Notes: generated by a model not told the origin, from the sequence alone. Shown: positions 11,768 to 24,110, counted from the first letter of the stretch. The stretch: 64,000 nt of DNA from Eucalyptus grandis (GCF_016545825.1 NC_052613.1:9858001-9922000); one strand, 5' to 3'. Translations and numbers: made by a program.

Positions 11768-13839
11768 GGCGGCCGTTACTGTTAAGCTGTTATGAGGAAG
11801 TGGGTATGCGGTGGGATTGAGGGCAGTGGAGAGCCGCCATTGTTAAGCTGTTCCTTTGGATGCTTTCGTCACTGGTCGGGGGCCAGATCGAGGCAGGGAT
11901 GGACAGAGGAAAACATAAACAAAGATGGTACTGAACTGTTTTTTTTTTGGAGTTTCTGCCGGGTGATGACTGGATCTGACGTGGAGTTGGAGACTTTCCG
12001 CTTTGCCTGGTGGGTCCCAAAAATGTTGGGTAGAGCTCCGCCGGCGTGACAATATTCAACTTCATTCATCATGCAGCATGTGTCGTATTTGGGTTAACTT
12101 GTAAGAGCCCAGCATCTTCTTCCTTCAATTAATTATTTTTTATTAATTTTTTTTCCCTTCGTCTGCTTCCTCCTTCCAATCCGTCGAAGACGACAGGGCT
12201 TCCACTCAAACTCATTATCAACTTGATTTCGCGGATCGCCTTCCGCCACCACGTCACTGCTATCTCAGTCCTCCGTTGTCAAGCTCGAACTTGGCCGGCA
12301 AACTTGAGCCTAAGATTTCGGATCTAAGCTCGAGCCGGCCCTAAATTTGTGATGTAAAGCTTAGCTCGAACTTGAATTAATAGATTGGAGGTCGACCGTG
12401 GTTGGCATAGGCAACGGATGAGACAATGGCATGATTCGTCAACACGGCATAAGGCCTTGAGTTCTTGGTTAATGAGGGTGCCGATGTAAAGGGCGTGGGA
12501 GGAGTTGGATAGGAGGTGGATGTTGGAGGCTAGAGAAGAAGTAGGTGAAGATGGAGGGTAAGATGTAGGCGAAATGCCGGAGGCAATGGGGTCTTAGGAG
12601 TGAGAGCATTTTGAAAAAAAGAGGGCGGGCTTTGTTCTTTTTCTCAAAAAATAAAAAATAAAAATGTAGAAGACATAAGAGAGAGATTGTTGTACAATCG
12701 AAGAGAGAGAAGATAAATAAGTTTTTGATAGGTGGGTTCAAATATGACATATGTTGTCCAGTGGATGAACTTGGATTTTGCCACACTAGCATCACAATGC
12801 TACCCAATATTTTCTCAATCCCTTAGGACGTGTTAAGCATCATGTGTGTGTGCGTGTCTATATATATATGTTGACCATGCTTTTTTGTAATTTAAATTCC
12901 CATAAAGAAAAAATTCATTTCTATACATAAATTTTATGTTAAGTCAAAGGTCCCCGCATGGTGGTGGAAATGCTATAATCCTCACCAAAAAAAACAAAAT
13001 CTGGGGTGCGTTTATTTCATTGGAAAATGAATAATTTGGAAAATGTTCTCACATATCTGTTTCAATATGCAATTCATGTGAATAACATTTCAGTTCATGT
13101 AATATACCTATGACCTTATCTTTTCCTATTTCATAAAATTTATCCTAAAGCAGTTACATATTAAATGTTCAGTCGGAACCAAACCATCATAACGTTTTCT
13201 TAGATGTATCTTCTAAGCTAATTATAGTTCAGGTATTGAAACACGATCGAAATGGTACAATAGAAGATGACCTATTGAAATTTTTATGTTTTCGTGAAAT
13301 TGTTTCAAACTATTTACTTTATTGCAATTTGTGCTATTAATTTTGTGTCGATTCATATGGCTATGAAACAACACGTCGAATAGTTCTTGTTCATCTTTGT
13401 TTTATGTCGTTGGACACGCAATTATTCCCATGCACCAATTACCATGAAATTACTACGAAAAAGTGAAAGGAAAACACAAAAAAGGAGAAGCCTAAAAAGG
13501 ACGAAAATGAAGAAAAAGAAAGATAGTTGAATTGGTGCGAATGTGTAGCTCCATTGTATTTATTTAGTTGGACGGACGGAATTGGAAATATGACAAATAC
13601 AAGGGCCCTACTTGTAGAAGGAAAAATCCCCATTGCAACAGACAGGAAAAGCCTCTTCTCTTCAAAAATGAACAAGCTAAGCTGACCAGCCAGTTTTTGA
13701 GCTTTGGTTGTGTACATCCATCAATCTATCATAGGTCTTAATCCTTATCCCATGGTTTATGGTGAGGTAAAGTTCGAGGAGGCAAGTGAAAATCCATGGT
13801 AAGATATAAGAAAATCCATGGTAAGAATAAGAAATATAA
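11768..13839. other. Promoter side of the epimerase gene, then unassigned repeat-like DNA
   Basis: The first 220 bases are the upstream part shared with the pseudogene copy. They contain a TGACGTGG motif near 11968, which the second copy lacks. Beyond about 11986 the similarity stops. The rest is AT-rich with pyrimidine or purine runs (for example around 12600-12720). I see no gene in it. Confidence 0.45.
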
Positions 13840-13970
13840 GATTTAAAGTCGGATATTCTCATATCCTATCCAATTTACTTTTTGGTGAACTACGGATTTA
13901 AAGTCGGATATCCTCATATCTTATCAAATCTATCGTTTGGTGAATTATGGATTTAATTTCGGATATTTTA
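13840..13970. repeat. 55-bp tandem repeat, two full units plus a partial one
   Basis: Units start at 13840, 13895 and 13950 with gatttaaagtcggatat (gatttaatttcggatat in the third). They share ctcatatcctatc, ttggtgaa and tacg blocks. The period is 55 bp and the third unit is cut short. Confidence 0.85.
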
Positions 13971-14289
13971 AAAACAATAACATTAGACAAGTACAAATTT
14001 GCAGGTTTAATATTCACAAAATTTGCCAAAGAGACAGAGAAACTATTTATGAAAATAAAAGACAGAGGCAAAGAATATTATAGATAATGGTTTTCTTGGC
14101 AATGAACATAGAGATAAAGTTTCAAGCCATATCCACCTCTTTTCAAGTCATGGCTACAACCGAAAGGTCCAAAAAGATAACATTAAAGCTTATAGCTAGC
14201 CCCAAAAACCCTTAAAAACATAAAGAAGACAAAAAGAAAAAGTATGGAGAGAAAACATATCTCCTACAAACTCATAAACAACTCAATCA
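13971..14289. other. Spacer after the 55-bp repeat, no feature recognised
   Basis: AT-rich spacer downstream of the Myb/SANT-like pseudogene. It may include its former 3' UTR. Confidence 0.4.
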
Positions 14290-15283
14290 TCACTCATTCT
14301 CTTCTCTCATCTCTTGCAGAAGTAAGTCCACAAATGCTTTCCTATCGTCTCCTTGAAATCCCAAAAATAGATGAATATTCTCAGGATCCTTCACAATTTT
14401 TCTACACAATTTTATTCTATCCATAGTACCTAAAGACATTTGAAGAAGCTCCTCATTGATTTTTCGTTTGTCATTATCCAAATCCTTGGCATGTCCAATG
14501 CGGCTAGCGATCATCTCCATTCTCTCGTTAGCTTTTTCCAAGAATGAGCCAAAAGTTCCTGCTATCTCAACTAAGCCAGCAGCCCATTTGTCACTTGCTT
14601 TAGCCCTTTTTCTTCATGAAGAATCAGAAACATTTTGTGCCTGAGAAGATGATAGTGGCGGTGAGTTTTGACTTACACCGTTGGTTGCCACATTATCATG
14701 ATTTTCACATTCCTCATGATCAACAGCCGCATGAGCTTCTGAAGGGTCTTCACTAAGATTTCCCCTGGCACAGTCTTTTCCAAATATAGTTGCTAGTCGA
14801 TCATATTGAGGGAAGGACTTCCCTCTCAAAGAAGCAACTCTTGGATAGGTCTACAAAGAAAATTATATTATTTTGTTAAAAATGAAACAATTAATAAAGA
14901 AGACAAATGAGAAGAAGTGACACAAACCTTGCAATATTTTTGCCAACTATCCTCCGAATGAATATCGACACAATGTTTTTCATGGTCCCACCCAAAGCCA
15001 CTTTGATTCCTCAAGTCATATATCTGATTATACAATTTTTTCAAGTTTTTCATTTTCGACTCTATGTGAGGATTATCCTTGATGCCGAACAAGGGAACTT
15101 TTCTTCAAACCACTTATCTAACATAACCATGTAACCACTCTTGAAGCCATTATCGGCTTTCATTCCTCGCGTAACTAATTCTTCAAGACCATCTAGAAGT
15201 GCATTTTCTTCATCTATTGTCCATATACGTCGGTCTCTATTTGTTCCCCTTCCTTGAGTTTGACTGAAATTGCTACCTTCCAT
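14290..15283 (-). pseudogene. Myb/SANT-like DNA-binding domain protein, decayed
   Basis: Read on the minus strand this matches the plant Myb/SANT-like (Myb_DNA-bind_3) family, often annotated as L10-interacting MYB-like and also found as ORF1 of PIF/Harbinger transposons. The N-terminal part has the trihelix-like segment RRIWTIDEENALLDGLEELV, followed by the family block DNPHIESKMKNLKKLYNQIY and SGFGWDHEKHCV. An intron (about 14932-14852) separates this from a second exon with FPQYDRLATIFGKD and a C-terminal region ending MREENE. Two breaks are visible. A single-base frame change near 15093-15098 separates the KFPC segment from GIKDNPHIES. An in-frame TGA near 14624 interrupts the basic SSxRKRAKA segment before the last 110 codons. 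An intact member would be about 300 residues. The locus may be the relic of a Harbinger element or of a host gene; I saw no transposase next to it. Confidence 0.75.
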
Positions 15284-16453
15284 TCCTAAACAGAAAACTA
15301 ACTCAGCATATATGTCGATTGAACCACTCTCAGATTTCTTAAAGTAATAAAAAACAGAGAAACATAAAACTAACTCTGCATTCAATCAGCCACGATATTC
15401 AACCCACACAACAGGATATATCCTTCCCTCACAGGTGATGCGATATCAATAGTGACTTTTCCTCACATAAGCAAAATGGAAATGGTAATAACGATATGTC
15501 TAGGTAAGTAATCGATTCCTTCTCCCACTAAAGCAAATATCATCAACACTCAACATAGACACTGACAGAACAACAAATGCGCTACAGATTGACCTCAAAA
15601 CAGCAAATGCAAATATCATACGATAATATCTTGCAATTTCTACTAAATATCAAAACGTGGAAATCTTTTGTTGTGTTTGTTATGTCCTATTCTAGCCTAT
15701 CATAATCTTGTAGAGCTAGCAAACGTTCATCCAATGTCAAAAGACTTTTTATTGATGAGGACCGTGTTAAATGCAGGTTGGATGTTGGACGTGGTAAAGA
15801 TACGAATCTTGCAAAGTGCCCAAGAAATGTTCTGCATAAGCAATGCATCAAGTATCTTGGACCTGTAAGTTTCATTCTTAATAAACAAATAATAATCCTA
15901 TTCTCATCCTCAATTAACTGGTTTTTCGTTTCTTTCCATAGTCCTTCCCAAATTTTACGAGAAAATTACACACAAAAAAAAAAAAAAAGTGAGGAAACTC
16001 GATCCTATTGTCAGTCTTTTATGTCTCCGAGCAGGCAATTAAGAATTAAGAAACCAAACCCCAGCCACTTACGATTAAAGAATCATGCTTTTCCATAATA
16101 ACTTAACTCACTTGACATTTAGAAAAAGGAGTCTCAAAATCAAGCACCGATACCACAAAATTGAGATTATTTACCTTTGAAAATATTTTTTGATTCCCTT
16201 TTTTTTTTGTCTTCAGCTATTATGAACGTTTTTGTAGTCAAAATTGTCAACTGTTATCTTAAAAGGTTTTGGGAAAAAATAAAATATAATACCAAAGGGA
16301 AAGTATTAAGATTTGCATCCTTAATTATGCATAGAAGGCCTTTTAGATTTTTTTTGCTTAGGCTCTAACTTGTTCTGCACGTTATATGTGTGGAGATTTT
16401 TGTTTGTCGCTACTGTTCTTGATGTTTTGAACTTGAATGATGTTGCTCTCATT
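15284..16453. other. Unassigned region upstream of the SANT pseudogene
   Basis: About 1.2 kb, AT-rich. A stretch around 15745-15865 on the plus strand can be read as a short hydrophilic peptide (GRGKDTNLAKCPRNVLHKQC), but it has no support beyond one open frame. It may be the remains of another transposon gene. Nothing else is recognised. Confidence 0.35.
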
Positions 16454-17032
16454 AGGAGTGAACAATTTCAAGTTCCATATAGGTTCCACTTGGACCTACT
16501 ATTAGAACAAATTCCTCATTTTCAAGCACCTGAAATCTACCATGCATATTCTGTAACTTGGAACCTACCCCATCACAAGTTCCAAGGTCTATCCACATTT
16601 CAAATTTATTATTAATTGAATGATCACTTTTAATGACTACTATTTGTTGTTATAATTTATTGATCATAACTTATATTTAGACACATGAAAAATATGAAAC
16701 ATTAACGAAATAAAAATTTTAGTCATAAAATGAAAGCTCGGACTACTAGTTTCAGATTATACACTCATCATCGAATGACATGGAATACTATAGAATCGTG
16801 CAAAGACATAAACTGAGAAAAATACAAAAAATTATTTCAGGTTTTAAGTTCTAAGTTTCAAGTTCCACCAACTTAGAACTTGAAATCTACCCATCAAATT
16901 AGGTGCTCCAATTTTCGAAACTTAGAATTTACTCTGCACGTGTTGGAACCTGGAATCTGACAAGTTTCCATCACTCCACCGGTCCGATTTTCAGATTCTA
17001 GGTTCTACCTTAAAACTATATTCACCCCCAGC
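16454..17032. mobile_element. Miniature inverted-repeat element, about 0.58 kb
   Basis: Starts with aggagtgaacaatttcaagttcc and ends with the matching inverse attctaggttctacc through ttcacccccagctc. The inside is rich in repeated blocks of ggttcc, ggaacc, aagttcc and cttggaacc in both orientations, giving a self-complementary structure. No coding capacity. The target duplication was not resolved by eye. Confidence 0.6.
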
Positions 17033-17380
17033 TCTTACTAGTGATTATCCTGCTAAAGGTTCAATCTTTCCCTTGAATTAGTGAATGGTTGTTTTTGTCT
17101 CTTGCATTTTAAAAACCTATTTTGAGAAAATTCGTGAATTTATGTGATCAAGTAATGGATATAGCACTAGCTATTGCATTTTATGTTGGTGTTGAGATTT
17201 TTTTAATTTTTTTTTCAGCTAGGTAGTTGTGTCACATTAACTCACAAGCATTGTGGAGAAGGGAAAGCAAGTAATGGAAAATTAAGTTTCGGGTAAGGAG
17301 GGCCTATGCCTTGTCAAATTTTATCAGAGGGGCGAAGGTCATAACAATTTTGCCCAGATCGGGGAAAAAAAAGATTCCAA
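17033..17380. other. Short spacer left of the foldback element
   Basis: No gene, repeat or motif recognised in this 350-base stretch. Confidence 0.35.
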
Positions 17381-17690
17381 GCTATATGCCCTAAAGCAAC
17401 CATGTAATAGTTATATATTAGGGAAATAAGTTGCATTATTTGTTAATGGCAAAGAAATATTCATTCATCATCTCATTTATATGAATAAATCCATAAGATC
17501 AATTGTAACTAAACCTATTTTTAAGGTGTTAAGAATATGTGTACATTTTAAAACAATTCTCAATTGATAGATCATTGAGAAAATATTGATAATCTTATTA
17601 AGATTTGTGTGTTATCATGCTTCACTATTGAGTATTGGACACTTCAGGAGATGATGACTCACAAGTCATTAGGTATTTGTGATACGCGAA
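17381..17690. repeat. Foldback left arm, outer segment
   Basis: Inverse match of about 26010-26323. It starts at tatgccctaaagcaacc and ends where the copia LTR begins; the arm resumes at 22091. Confidence 0.75.
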
Positions 17691-18041
17691 TTAGTACAAT
17701 AATGAAGGTGAAATGCTCACTATTCACATAAGGAAGAGAAAATGATAGATAGGTTTGTAAATTTATTTCACCTTAGCAAAAAATAATTACAAGACTTCCT
17801 TATTTATGAACTTGTTACATGACCTTTACTCTTCCCCATAAAAATAATCAACATTTCGGATATGATCTAGAAACTAACAAAACAATTACTATATCTCACA
17901 TTATCTCACTATATTTCATCATATTTCTAGAAACGATCACTACACTTAGAAAAACGAACAAACACATCAATTATGAGATCTCAGTGTCAAAGTATTAGTG
18001 TCAAAGTATTAGTATCGATGAATTTGATTTAATTTCTAACA
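17691..18041 (-). repeat. Copia 3' LTR
   Basis: Matches 21688-22090 through aatgctcac, aggaagagaaaa, gatagata, atttatttca, aacttgttacatgacctt, ctcttccccataaaaat and tctagaaac blocks. Its minus-strand start is TGTTAGAAAT, next to the polypurine tract. The left edge is approximate because the first bases have diverged. Confidence 0.85.
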
Positions 18042-18050
18042 CTTCCCCTT
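18042..18050 (-). other. Copia polypurine tract
   Basis: AAGGGGAAG on the minus strand, immediately upstream of the 3' LTR. This is the expected plus-strand primer of an LTR element. Confidence 0.7.
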
Positions 18051-19268
18051 AAACCAAATTCTCTTCCATCGATCATTCCAAGTAGGCTTTTGAAGTTTTG
18101 GAAATCATCAATCTTGAAAGGTTTAGTAAAAATGTCTACTACTTGATCTTCTGTTTTCACATGCAACACTTCAACCTCATTCTCTTTAACCTATTCTCAA
18201 ATGAAGTGATATCGAGCATCAATATGTTTGCTTTGTTCATGAAAAATCGATTTTTCACCGATGCAATAGTAGACACATTATCAACAAAAAACTTAGTTGC
18301 TTCTTCTGCTCCATGAGAATATCTTTGAGTGGTCTTCTCAATCATATTGCATGACAAACACATGAGGATACAACTACTCATTCAACTTTGCATGTCGACA
18401 AAGTGACACTAGGTTGCTTCTTTGATGACCACGTAAAAGTAGTGTCACACAAGAAAAATACAAAGCTTGTAGTACTTTTTCAATCATTGATGTCTCTACC
18501 ATAACCACTATCCAAATAAAGCTCAAGTTGGAAGGATTTAGAGCAATAGTAGTATAGGTCGTGACAAGTAGTACATTTGATGTACCAAAGTATCTTCTCC
18601 GCAACTTTAAGATGACATGATTTTGGCTTCTCCATATATCAACTCACAATTCCAACACTATATATAATATCCGATCTCATGCATGTTAAGTATCTCAAAC
18701 TTCCAATCAAGCTTTCATAATATGTCAAATCAACATCGACACCATCATCAAAATTTGAAAACTTGGTTCTACATTCCATTGGTATATTGACTGGAGTTTA
18801 ATTCCTTTTATATTGCATTTTTCAAGGATATTTTATGCATATCATTTTTCGGAAATAAAAATCACCTCGGCACTTTGCTTCACTTTGATTCCAAGGAAAT
18901 AGTTCATATGACCATTATTGGTCATCCCAAATTCTTTCACCATTGATGGAAAGCATTAATCATCGTCGGATTATTTCCTATAAAAACAAAGTCATTGACA
19001 TATAAACAGGTGAGTAGGACATCACTTTTTTTTGCTTCAAATAAAGTGCATGCTTGTATGGACATTGAAAGAACCCATTCACCTTGAAATATGCATCGAT
19101 TCTAGAATTTCATGCTCTTGGTGCTTGTTTAAGTCCATATAGAGCTTTCTTCAATTTGAACACTTTGTCTTCATGACCTTTCATGACAAACCCTCAGGTT
19201 GTTCAACATAAATATCTTCATCAAGATGCCATTGAAAAATAATGATTTACATCTATTTGATAAATTTG

Positions 19269-19529
19269 TCAATCATTTTGAGCAGAAATAGAAATAATTA
19301 ATTTAATCATTTCCATGCGAATGACAAGGGCAAAAACTTCATCATAGTCGATTTTGCCTTTTTGCTCGTACCCCTTCACAACTAATCTAACTTCGTATCT
19401 TGTCACTTTTCCTTTCTCATTCTTCTTGGCCTTATACACCCATTTAACTCCAATCGATTTCTTGTCATTTAGAAGATCATCAAGCTCCCATGTTTGATTT
19501 TTCTCAAGGGCATCAATTTCTTCATTCAT
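19269..19529 (-). pseudogene. Copia reverse transcriptase fragment
   Basis: 87-codon open segment of the reverse transcriptase N-terminal region, with the conserved ALEKNQTWEL, GVKWVYKAKK and VVKGYEQKGKIDYDEVFA blocks of Ty1/copia polymerases. The catalytic D-D motif region, which should lie further downstream on the minus strand, is interrupted. It is part of the decayed element at 17691-22090. Confidence 0.9.
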
Positions 19530-19741
19530 AGCTTTTCTTCATTTTTTTTCTTTGGCCTCATCATCTTAGACAAGTGGTTCACAATTTGCAAGAAGACATA
19601 TAAGGCGAAGCTCATTGGTTGCTTTATAAATGTCAAACAATTCCTTTGATCTTGGCACTAGCGGTTCATCAACACCATTTGAAGGGATTGGCAATGATGA
19701 ACTTGAAGAAAATACTGGGGAAGAATGTATAGGATGATCCT

Positions 19742-20700
19742 TCAAATCCGTTTGGTTGGAACCACCATGAGCATTCTCTTCTTTTTTATTGTCTTCCCAT
19801 GTGCCATTTTCAAAGTGTTAAGATCAAATAATCGATAAGACTTTAGATGATGAGTCATTCCCAATAAAGATGAATTTTTTGCTCGTCTTCTAACTTTGAT
19901 TTTTTCAAATCCAAGACATGAGCATAGGCAATGCTCTTGAAAATATTCAAGTGTGAAACACTTGGTGTTTTCCTGTTCTATGCTTCCTATGGAGTTATGC
20001 CTTCGAGTCCGAATGTAGGACATCTATTTTGAAGATGAATTGCACACAAAACAACTTCAGTCCAAAGCCCCTTGGACAAACTTATACTATTCAACATGCT
20101 TTGAACCATGTCAAGAATAGTTCTATTTTTCTGTTCATTTACACCAGGAGAATACATAATCGTCAAGAAACGCCAAATATCATGATCCTCATAGAATTTG
20201 TTAAGAATATGGCTAAGATGAATTCTCCGCCACGATTAGTCCTCAAAGCTTTGATAAAATAGCCACTCTCCCTTTAAGCCAAGATTTTGAATTATTAGAA
20301 AGTATCAAAGAAACTTATGTTTCTTCTTTCAAAAAATACACCGAAGTTTTTTGAGTAAAATCATCAATAGAATTAATAATAGTTACATCTCTTTTCCATT
20401 TCCATTCAAGAGTTCTTATGTGTTTCCGCGCAGGAGTGATTGTGACACACACATTAGAATGAATCAACTCAAGCGACTTCTTCGCTCGATAAGTCGCTTC
20501 TTTCGGAATGCTAGTTGTGGAATGCTTACTGATAACACACCGTATTCACATAATTTGATCAATATGTGATGAGTCATAAACCATCATTTTGCGAGAAAGC
20601 AAATTAAGTCCACCAAAACACACCATTTACATAATTCGATCGATAGCCAAAACCATCAAATGCCACAAAATTGAGATGGCCATGAAGAACGATCATCCAC
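19742..20700 (-). pseudogene. Copia integrase remains
   Basis: In shifting minus-strand frames one sees SIDDFTQKTSVYFLKE, a GGE-type region broken by stops, and the downstream block KSIAYAHVLDLKKSKLEDK with SSKVYRLFDLNT. These are typical of the integrase core and its C-terminal extension in copia elements. Many stops make it non-functional. Confidence 0.75.
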
Positions 20701-21672
20701 ACACGCTTTCAAACATCGAGACATATCATTCTTCATATTGAGAATAAACATCATGTTCTTTGACATCTTCACATTCACAATCAGTTTAGTAGCTGTTTCT
20801 TAACCCAAGACTAACATTTTTTATATGAATCGCATAGCCTTTCTCTAAAAGCTATCCCAAACTTAAAATATTGCTTGACATTTTTGGGACATAATAAGCA
20901 TTAGAAATAAACCATTCTTCAAATGAATTAGAATTGTACCTTTGTTTTTTACAAGAATTTTGGAGTTATCACCGAAAGATCTTGGTTTGTCATGTGAGTT
21001 TTTGTAGATTCTCTTATTTCCTCCTCCTCATCTAGGATGGTCAACCATGTTTGGAGAACTTCCTTCACCGGTTTATCTTTTTCCTTTTAAACCTTTTTTC
21101 ATGGACTTGTAATGAACCAAAAAGCTCATCAATCGTCATGACATCCAAGTCTTTGGATTCTTCAATTGTAATAGCAATGTGGTTATTCTTCTTGTTTAAG
21201 GACCAAAGTATTTTCTCAACAACATGAACATTTGAAACGTCTTTTCTGTTTCTTTTATTTGGTTGACAATTGCCGAAACTCTTGTGAAATAATTAGCAAT
21301 CAATTTAGATTCTTTTGTATGAATTACCTTGAATTCGCCCCTCAAGATTTGAAGGCAAATCTTCTTAACTTTCTATGCTCATTAATGTGTGTTGTGAAGA
21401 ATCTCCGAGGCCTCTTTAGCAGTGGTGGCGTTTGATACCTTTTCGAACATAAATCATCTAAATCAAACGATTGACATTCTTAATGATCTTTCAAATGAAC
21501 ATTCGTCAAGGCATTGACTCATCATAGCCAGTGCGTTGACAAGTTCCCACGCACTGTAGGCGCCGAGTAGAGCTTTCATTCTAACAGCCCAGTTTACTAT
21601 AACTTTCTTTGGTAAGACGAGAATATTGAATATGAAGCTGATTGTTTGTTGAGGCCATGATACAAATCGTAA

Positions 21673-21684
21673 GCTCTGATACCA
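21673..21684 (-). other. Copia primer-binding site (initiator Met tRNA type)
   Basis: TGGTATCAGAGC on the minus strand, three bases inside the 5' LTR end. This is the standard primer-binding site of plant Ty1/copia elements. Confidence 0.9.
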
Positions 21685-21687
21685 ATT

Positions 21688-22090
21688 TGATGGAAGTAAT
21701 TTGAAGGCAAAATGCTCACAACTTACACAAGGAAGAGAAAAAGATAGATAAACTTGTAGATTTATTTCATCTTAACAAAAAAAAAAAAAAAATTTACAAG
21801 ACTTCCCTAATTATAAACTTGTTACATGACCTTTGCTCTTCCCCATAAAAATAGCTAGCGATCTATAAGATCTAGAAACTAGCAAAATGATCACCATATT
21901 TCACCTTATCTCATTATATCCCATCATATATCTAGAAACAATCACTACACCAAATGATACGAACACTCATTAAAGATAACGCAATGGTTATAACTCTTCT
22001 TCAATGCGGGCATCAAACAATTTTCGGTATCAATTTTGGGATATGGGCGTCAAAGTATCAACATTGATGAATTTGGTTTCATTTCTAATA
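21688..22090 (-). repeat. Copia 5' LTR
   Basis: About 403 bp, ending CCATCA on the minus strand next to the primer-binding site. The outer end reads TATTAGAAAT, against TGTTAGAAAT at the other LTR, so the terminal TG has mutated here. Confidence 0.85.
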
Positions 22091-23564
22091 GTAACCAATA
22101 ATGAATGGTTTATGTCTTGTATAATAATATCAATTAGATTTTGGTGTATGATTAAATTGATGACTTAACAAACAATTCCATGACCTTTGTTTGATCGAAA
22201 CATAGAAAACAAGAGAATTAAATTACATTATCGCCAAAACTGATAGGTTCATTACGTTTTTGAAAAAGATTTGGGTAACCATAACATATTGCTAGATGTC
22301 ATTCATGGTTTGTAAAAACAAGGAGATTAATCGGGACAATCAATTCTATTGGTTGTGCAAATGTGTTAATACAAGTCCTACTACCAATTCAATGATGAAC
22401 CTGAAGACGGTACACACCATTATCAATTCAATATTAAGTTAGAACAAAAGAGATAATATTGCAAATGTGTTTGAACCTGAAGACGGTACACACCATTATC
22501 AATTCAATATTACGTTGAAAAAAGAGATAATAAAATATGTTTGAAATGGTTTCAAACTTTACGATCGAATCAAAGATTCAATGGCAACATTAATGATCTA
22601 AAGTGAGTTTAGAATCAATAATCAAATTAAATATCTAAAACGGTTTCAAACTTAACGACTAAATTAAATATTTGAAACAGTTTTAGATTTAACAACCACA
22701 TTAATGATGTGTAACGATTTCATAATCAATGGGCAATTTAATAATCTGAAACGGTTTTAGATTCAAATGACCAAATTAATATTTTGAAACAGTTTTAGAT
22801 TTAATGGTTATATTAAATGTTTGCACTAGTTACAAAGTTAATGCCCAAAATAAAGTTTATAACGGTTATAAATTAATGCCCGGAATAATATCTATAATGG
22901 TTACATAATTAATATCGGAATTAATGCACTAAAATGTTTTCAAAACTTACGTCCAGATTCAATGTTTGAAGCAAGTTCAAACGTTACGACCAAATTAATG
23001 CTCTAGAACGATTTCAAAGTTAAAAGCTGAATTAATGTGATCGGAGACTAGTTCTAAGAGGCGATTGACATAGTGAATTTAGAAATGATCGAGTGATGGT
23101 AACAATTAATCAAATAGTCATACACGAGAACAATTGTTTGCACAATTGTTGTGGTGAGCTGGAGGTGATGTGTCTGAACTAAAAGTTTGACATTTGTGAG
23201 ACTAGAACTAAAGAAAATCATAACCAAAGTACGTTAAGACTAGTGCCATGATGAGACTAGATGTTTGTATTTAGGATCTAAATAACGTAAGAACCATCGC
23301 TCCAAAGACACTAGGTGTTTGCGATTTGTATCTAACTAGATTTGAAGAAGTTAAAACCAATGTTACAAGAAGATCAGATGTTCGTAATCAGGATATGAAG
23401 AACGTCGGAATTAACACTATGAGAACATTAGACATTTGTGGTCAAAATTTGAAGAATATCATAACCAAACTTTTGGAGCACGGTACAAGGATAATGTGAT
23501 TAGCCACCTTTTAATTTATAAGTGTTTCTTATTAAAATACATGAACAATGTTAAGCAAATATGG
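22091..23564. repeat. Foldback left arm, inner segment
   Basis: Inverse match of 24293 to about 25830. It contains an array of degenerate units (about 22540-23040) built on a motif like aaacggttt-aga-ttaa-gaccaaatta. A second set follows (about 23190-23470) built on gactagatgtttgta-tcaggatctgaagaacgt. The right arm carries both arrays in inverse order. Confidence 0.8.
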
Positions 23565-24110
23565 GGTTGTTTGTTTAAATTTGTTTCTATTCCTCGAAAC
23601 ACAAATTTTTGTTATTTTGTTCCGGGAAACAAAAAAAGAATAGAAATATGTTTGTTTACACTTTTGTTCCCGGGAACAAAAATCTATTTTTTTTCTTGAG
23701 AATAAATTTGGAAAATAAACAAGTAGAAAAAAATTTTTTCTTGTTTCGAAAACAATTCCGAGAAACACTTTTTTTTCTCGCCTCGGCCATGGCTGACCAC
23801 GCCTTGGCTGGGTGAGTTCAAGGCGGGGCCAACCTCTTGTCGAGGGCCAGCAAGCCTCATCGTGGCTGGGCGAGGCCGCCGGCCAAAAGGAAGAAAGAAA
23901 AAAAAAGAAAAAGGAAAAAATAAAATAAAATAAAATATTAAAAAATTAAAAGAAACAAAAAAATTATACAAGTTTACAAACGTGTTTTATTCTTTTTCTA
24001 TTCTAGGAACAGAAAATTTGTGTAGTTACCAAACGTGTTATCCCTGTTGGACAATAATTTTTTCTATTTCTCGTGAAACAAAAACGTTACTAAACGTGTC
24101 CTACGTGCAC
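23565..24110. mobile_element. GC-cored miniature element, copy A, in the foldback loop
   Basis: Begins ggttgtttgtttaaatttg and ends around gttactaaacgtgtc. It has inner blocks ttgttcccgggaacaaaa and cttgagaataaatttggaa, and a GC-rich core (23780-23885) of gaggccgccggcc and cctcatcgtggctgg type, followed by a purine-rich tract. The same pattern recurs at 32050-32707, 41025-42318 and 60890-61290. No coding capacity. Confidence 0.65.

Larger units (their letters stand above)
7937..11985. repeat. Segmental duplication, copy 1 (partner 26729-30245)
   Basis: This block and the one at 26729-30245 are similar throughout, in the same orientation. Similarity covers the 3' flank, all six exons, introns and about 200 bases upstream of the first exon. 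Outer landmarks shared by both are aggcacccagatcacatttt at the left end and ggtactgaactgtttt with gatgactggatctgac at the right. Copy 1 keeps intact coding sequence. Confidence 0.9.
17691..22090 (-). mobile_element. Decayed Ty1/copia LTR retrotransposon inserted in the foldback left arm
   Basis: Minus-strand element of about 4.4 kb. Order along that strand: 5' LTR (21688-22090); primer-binding site like the initiator Met tRNA end (21673-21684); gag remains starting near 21658; integrase remains (about 20700-19750); reverse transcriptase; RNase H with the typical VKTEDQVVDIFTKP block near 18110-18175; polypurine tract (18042-18050); 3' LTR. The reverse transcriptase piece at 19529-19269 contains GVKWVYKAKK, RLVVKGYEQ and IDYDEVFA, the hallmarks of copia elements. 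Every domain is cut by stops or frame changes, including a gag break shortly after its start, so it is non-functional. The two LTRs differ by many substitutions and small indels, which indicates an old insertion. Confidence 0.9.

Noticed and set aside
11192..11785. 197-codon open frame on the plus strand, with a similar one at 29493-30053
   Set aside because: Antisense to exon 1 of the epimerase gene and its copy. The frame follows from GC-rich codon use on the other strand.
12469..12807. 112-codon minus-strand open frame
   Set aside because: Phe/Leu/Pro-rich from an A-rich and GA-rich complement, with no motif or gene context.
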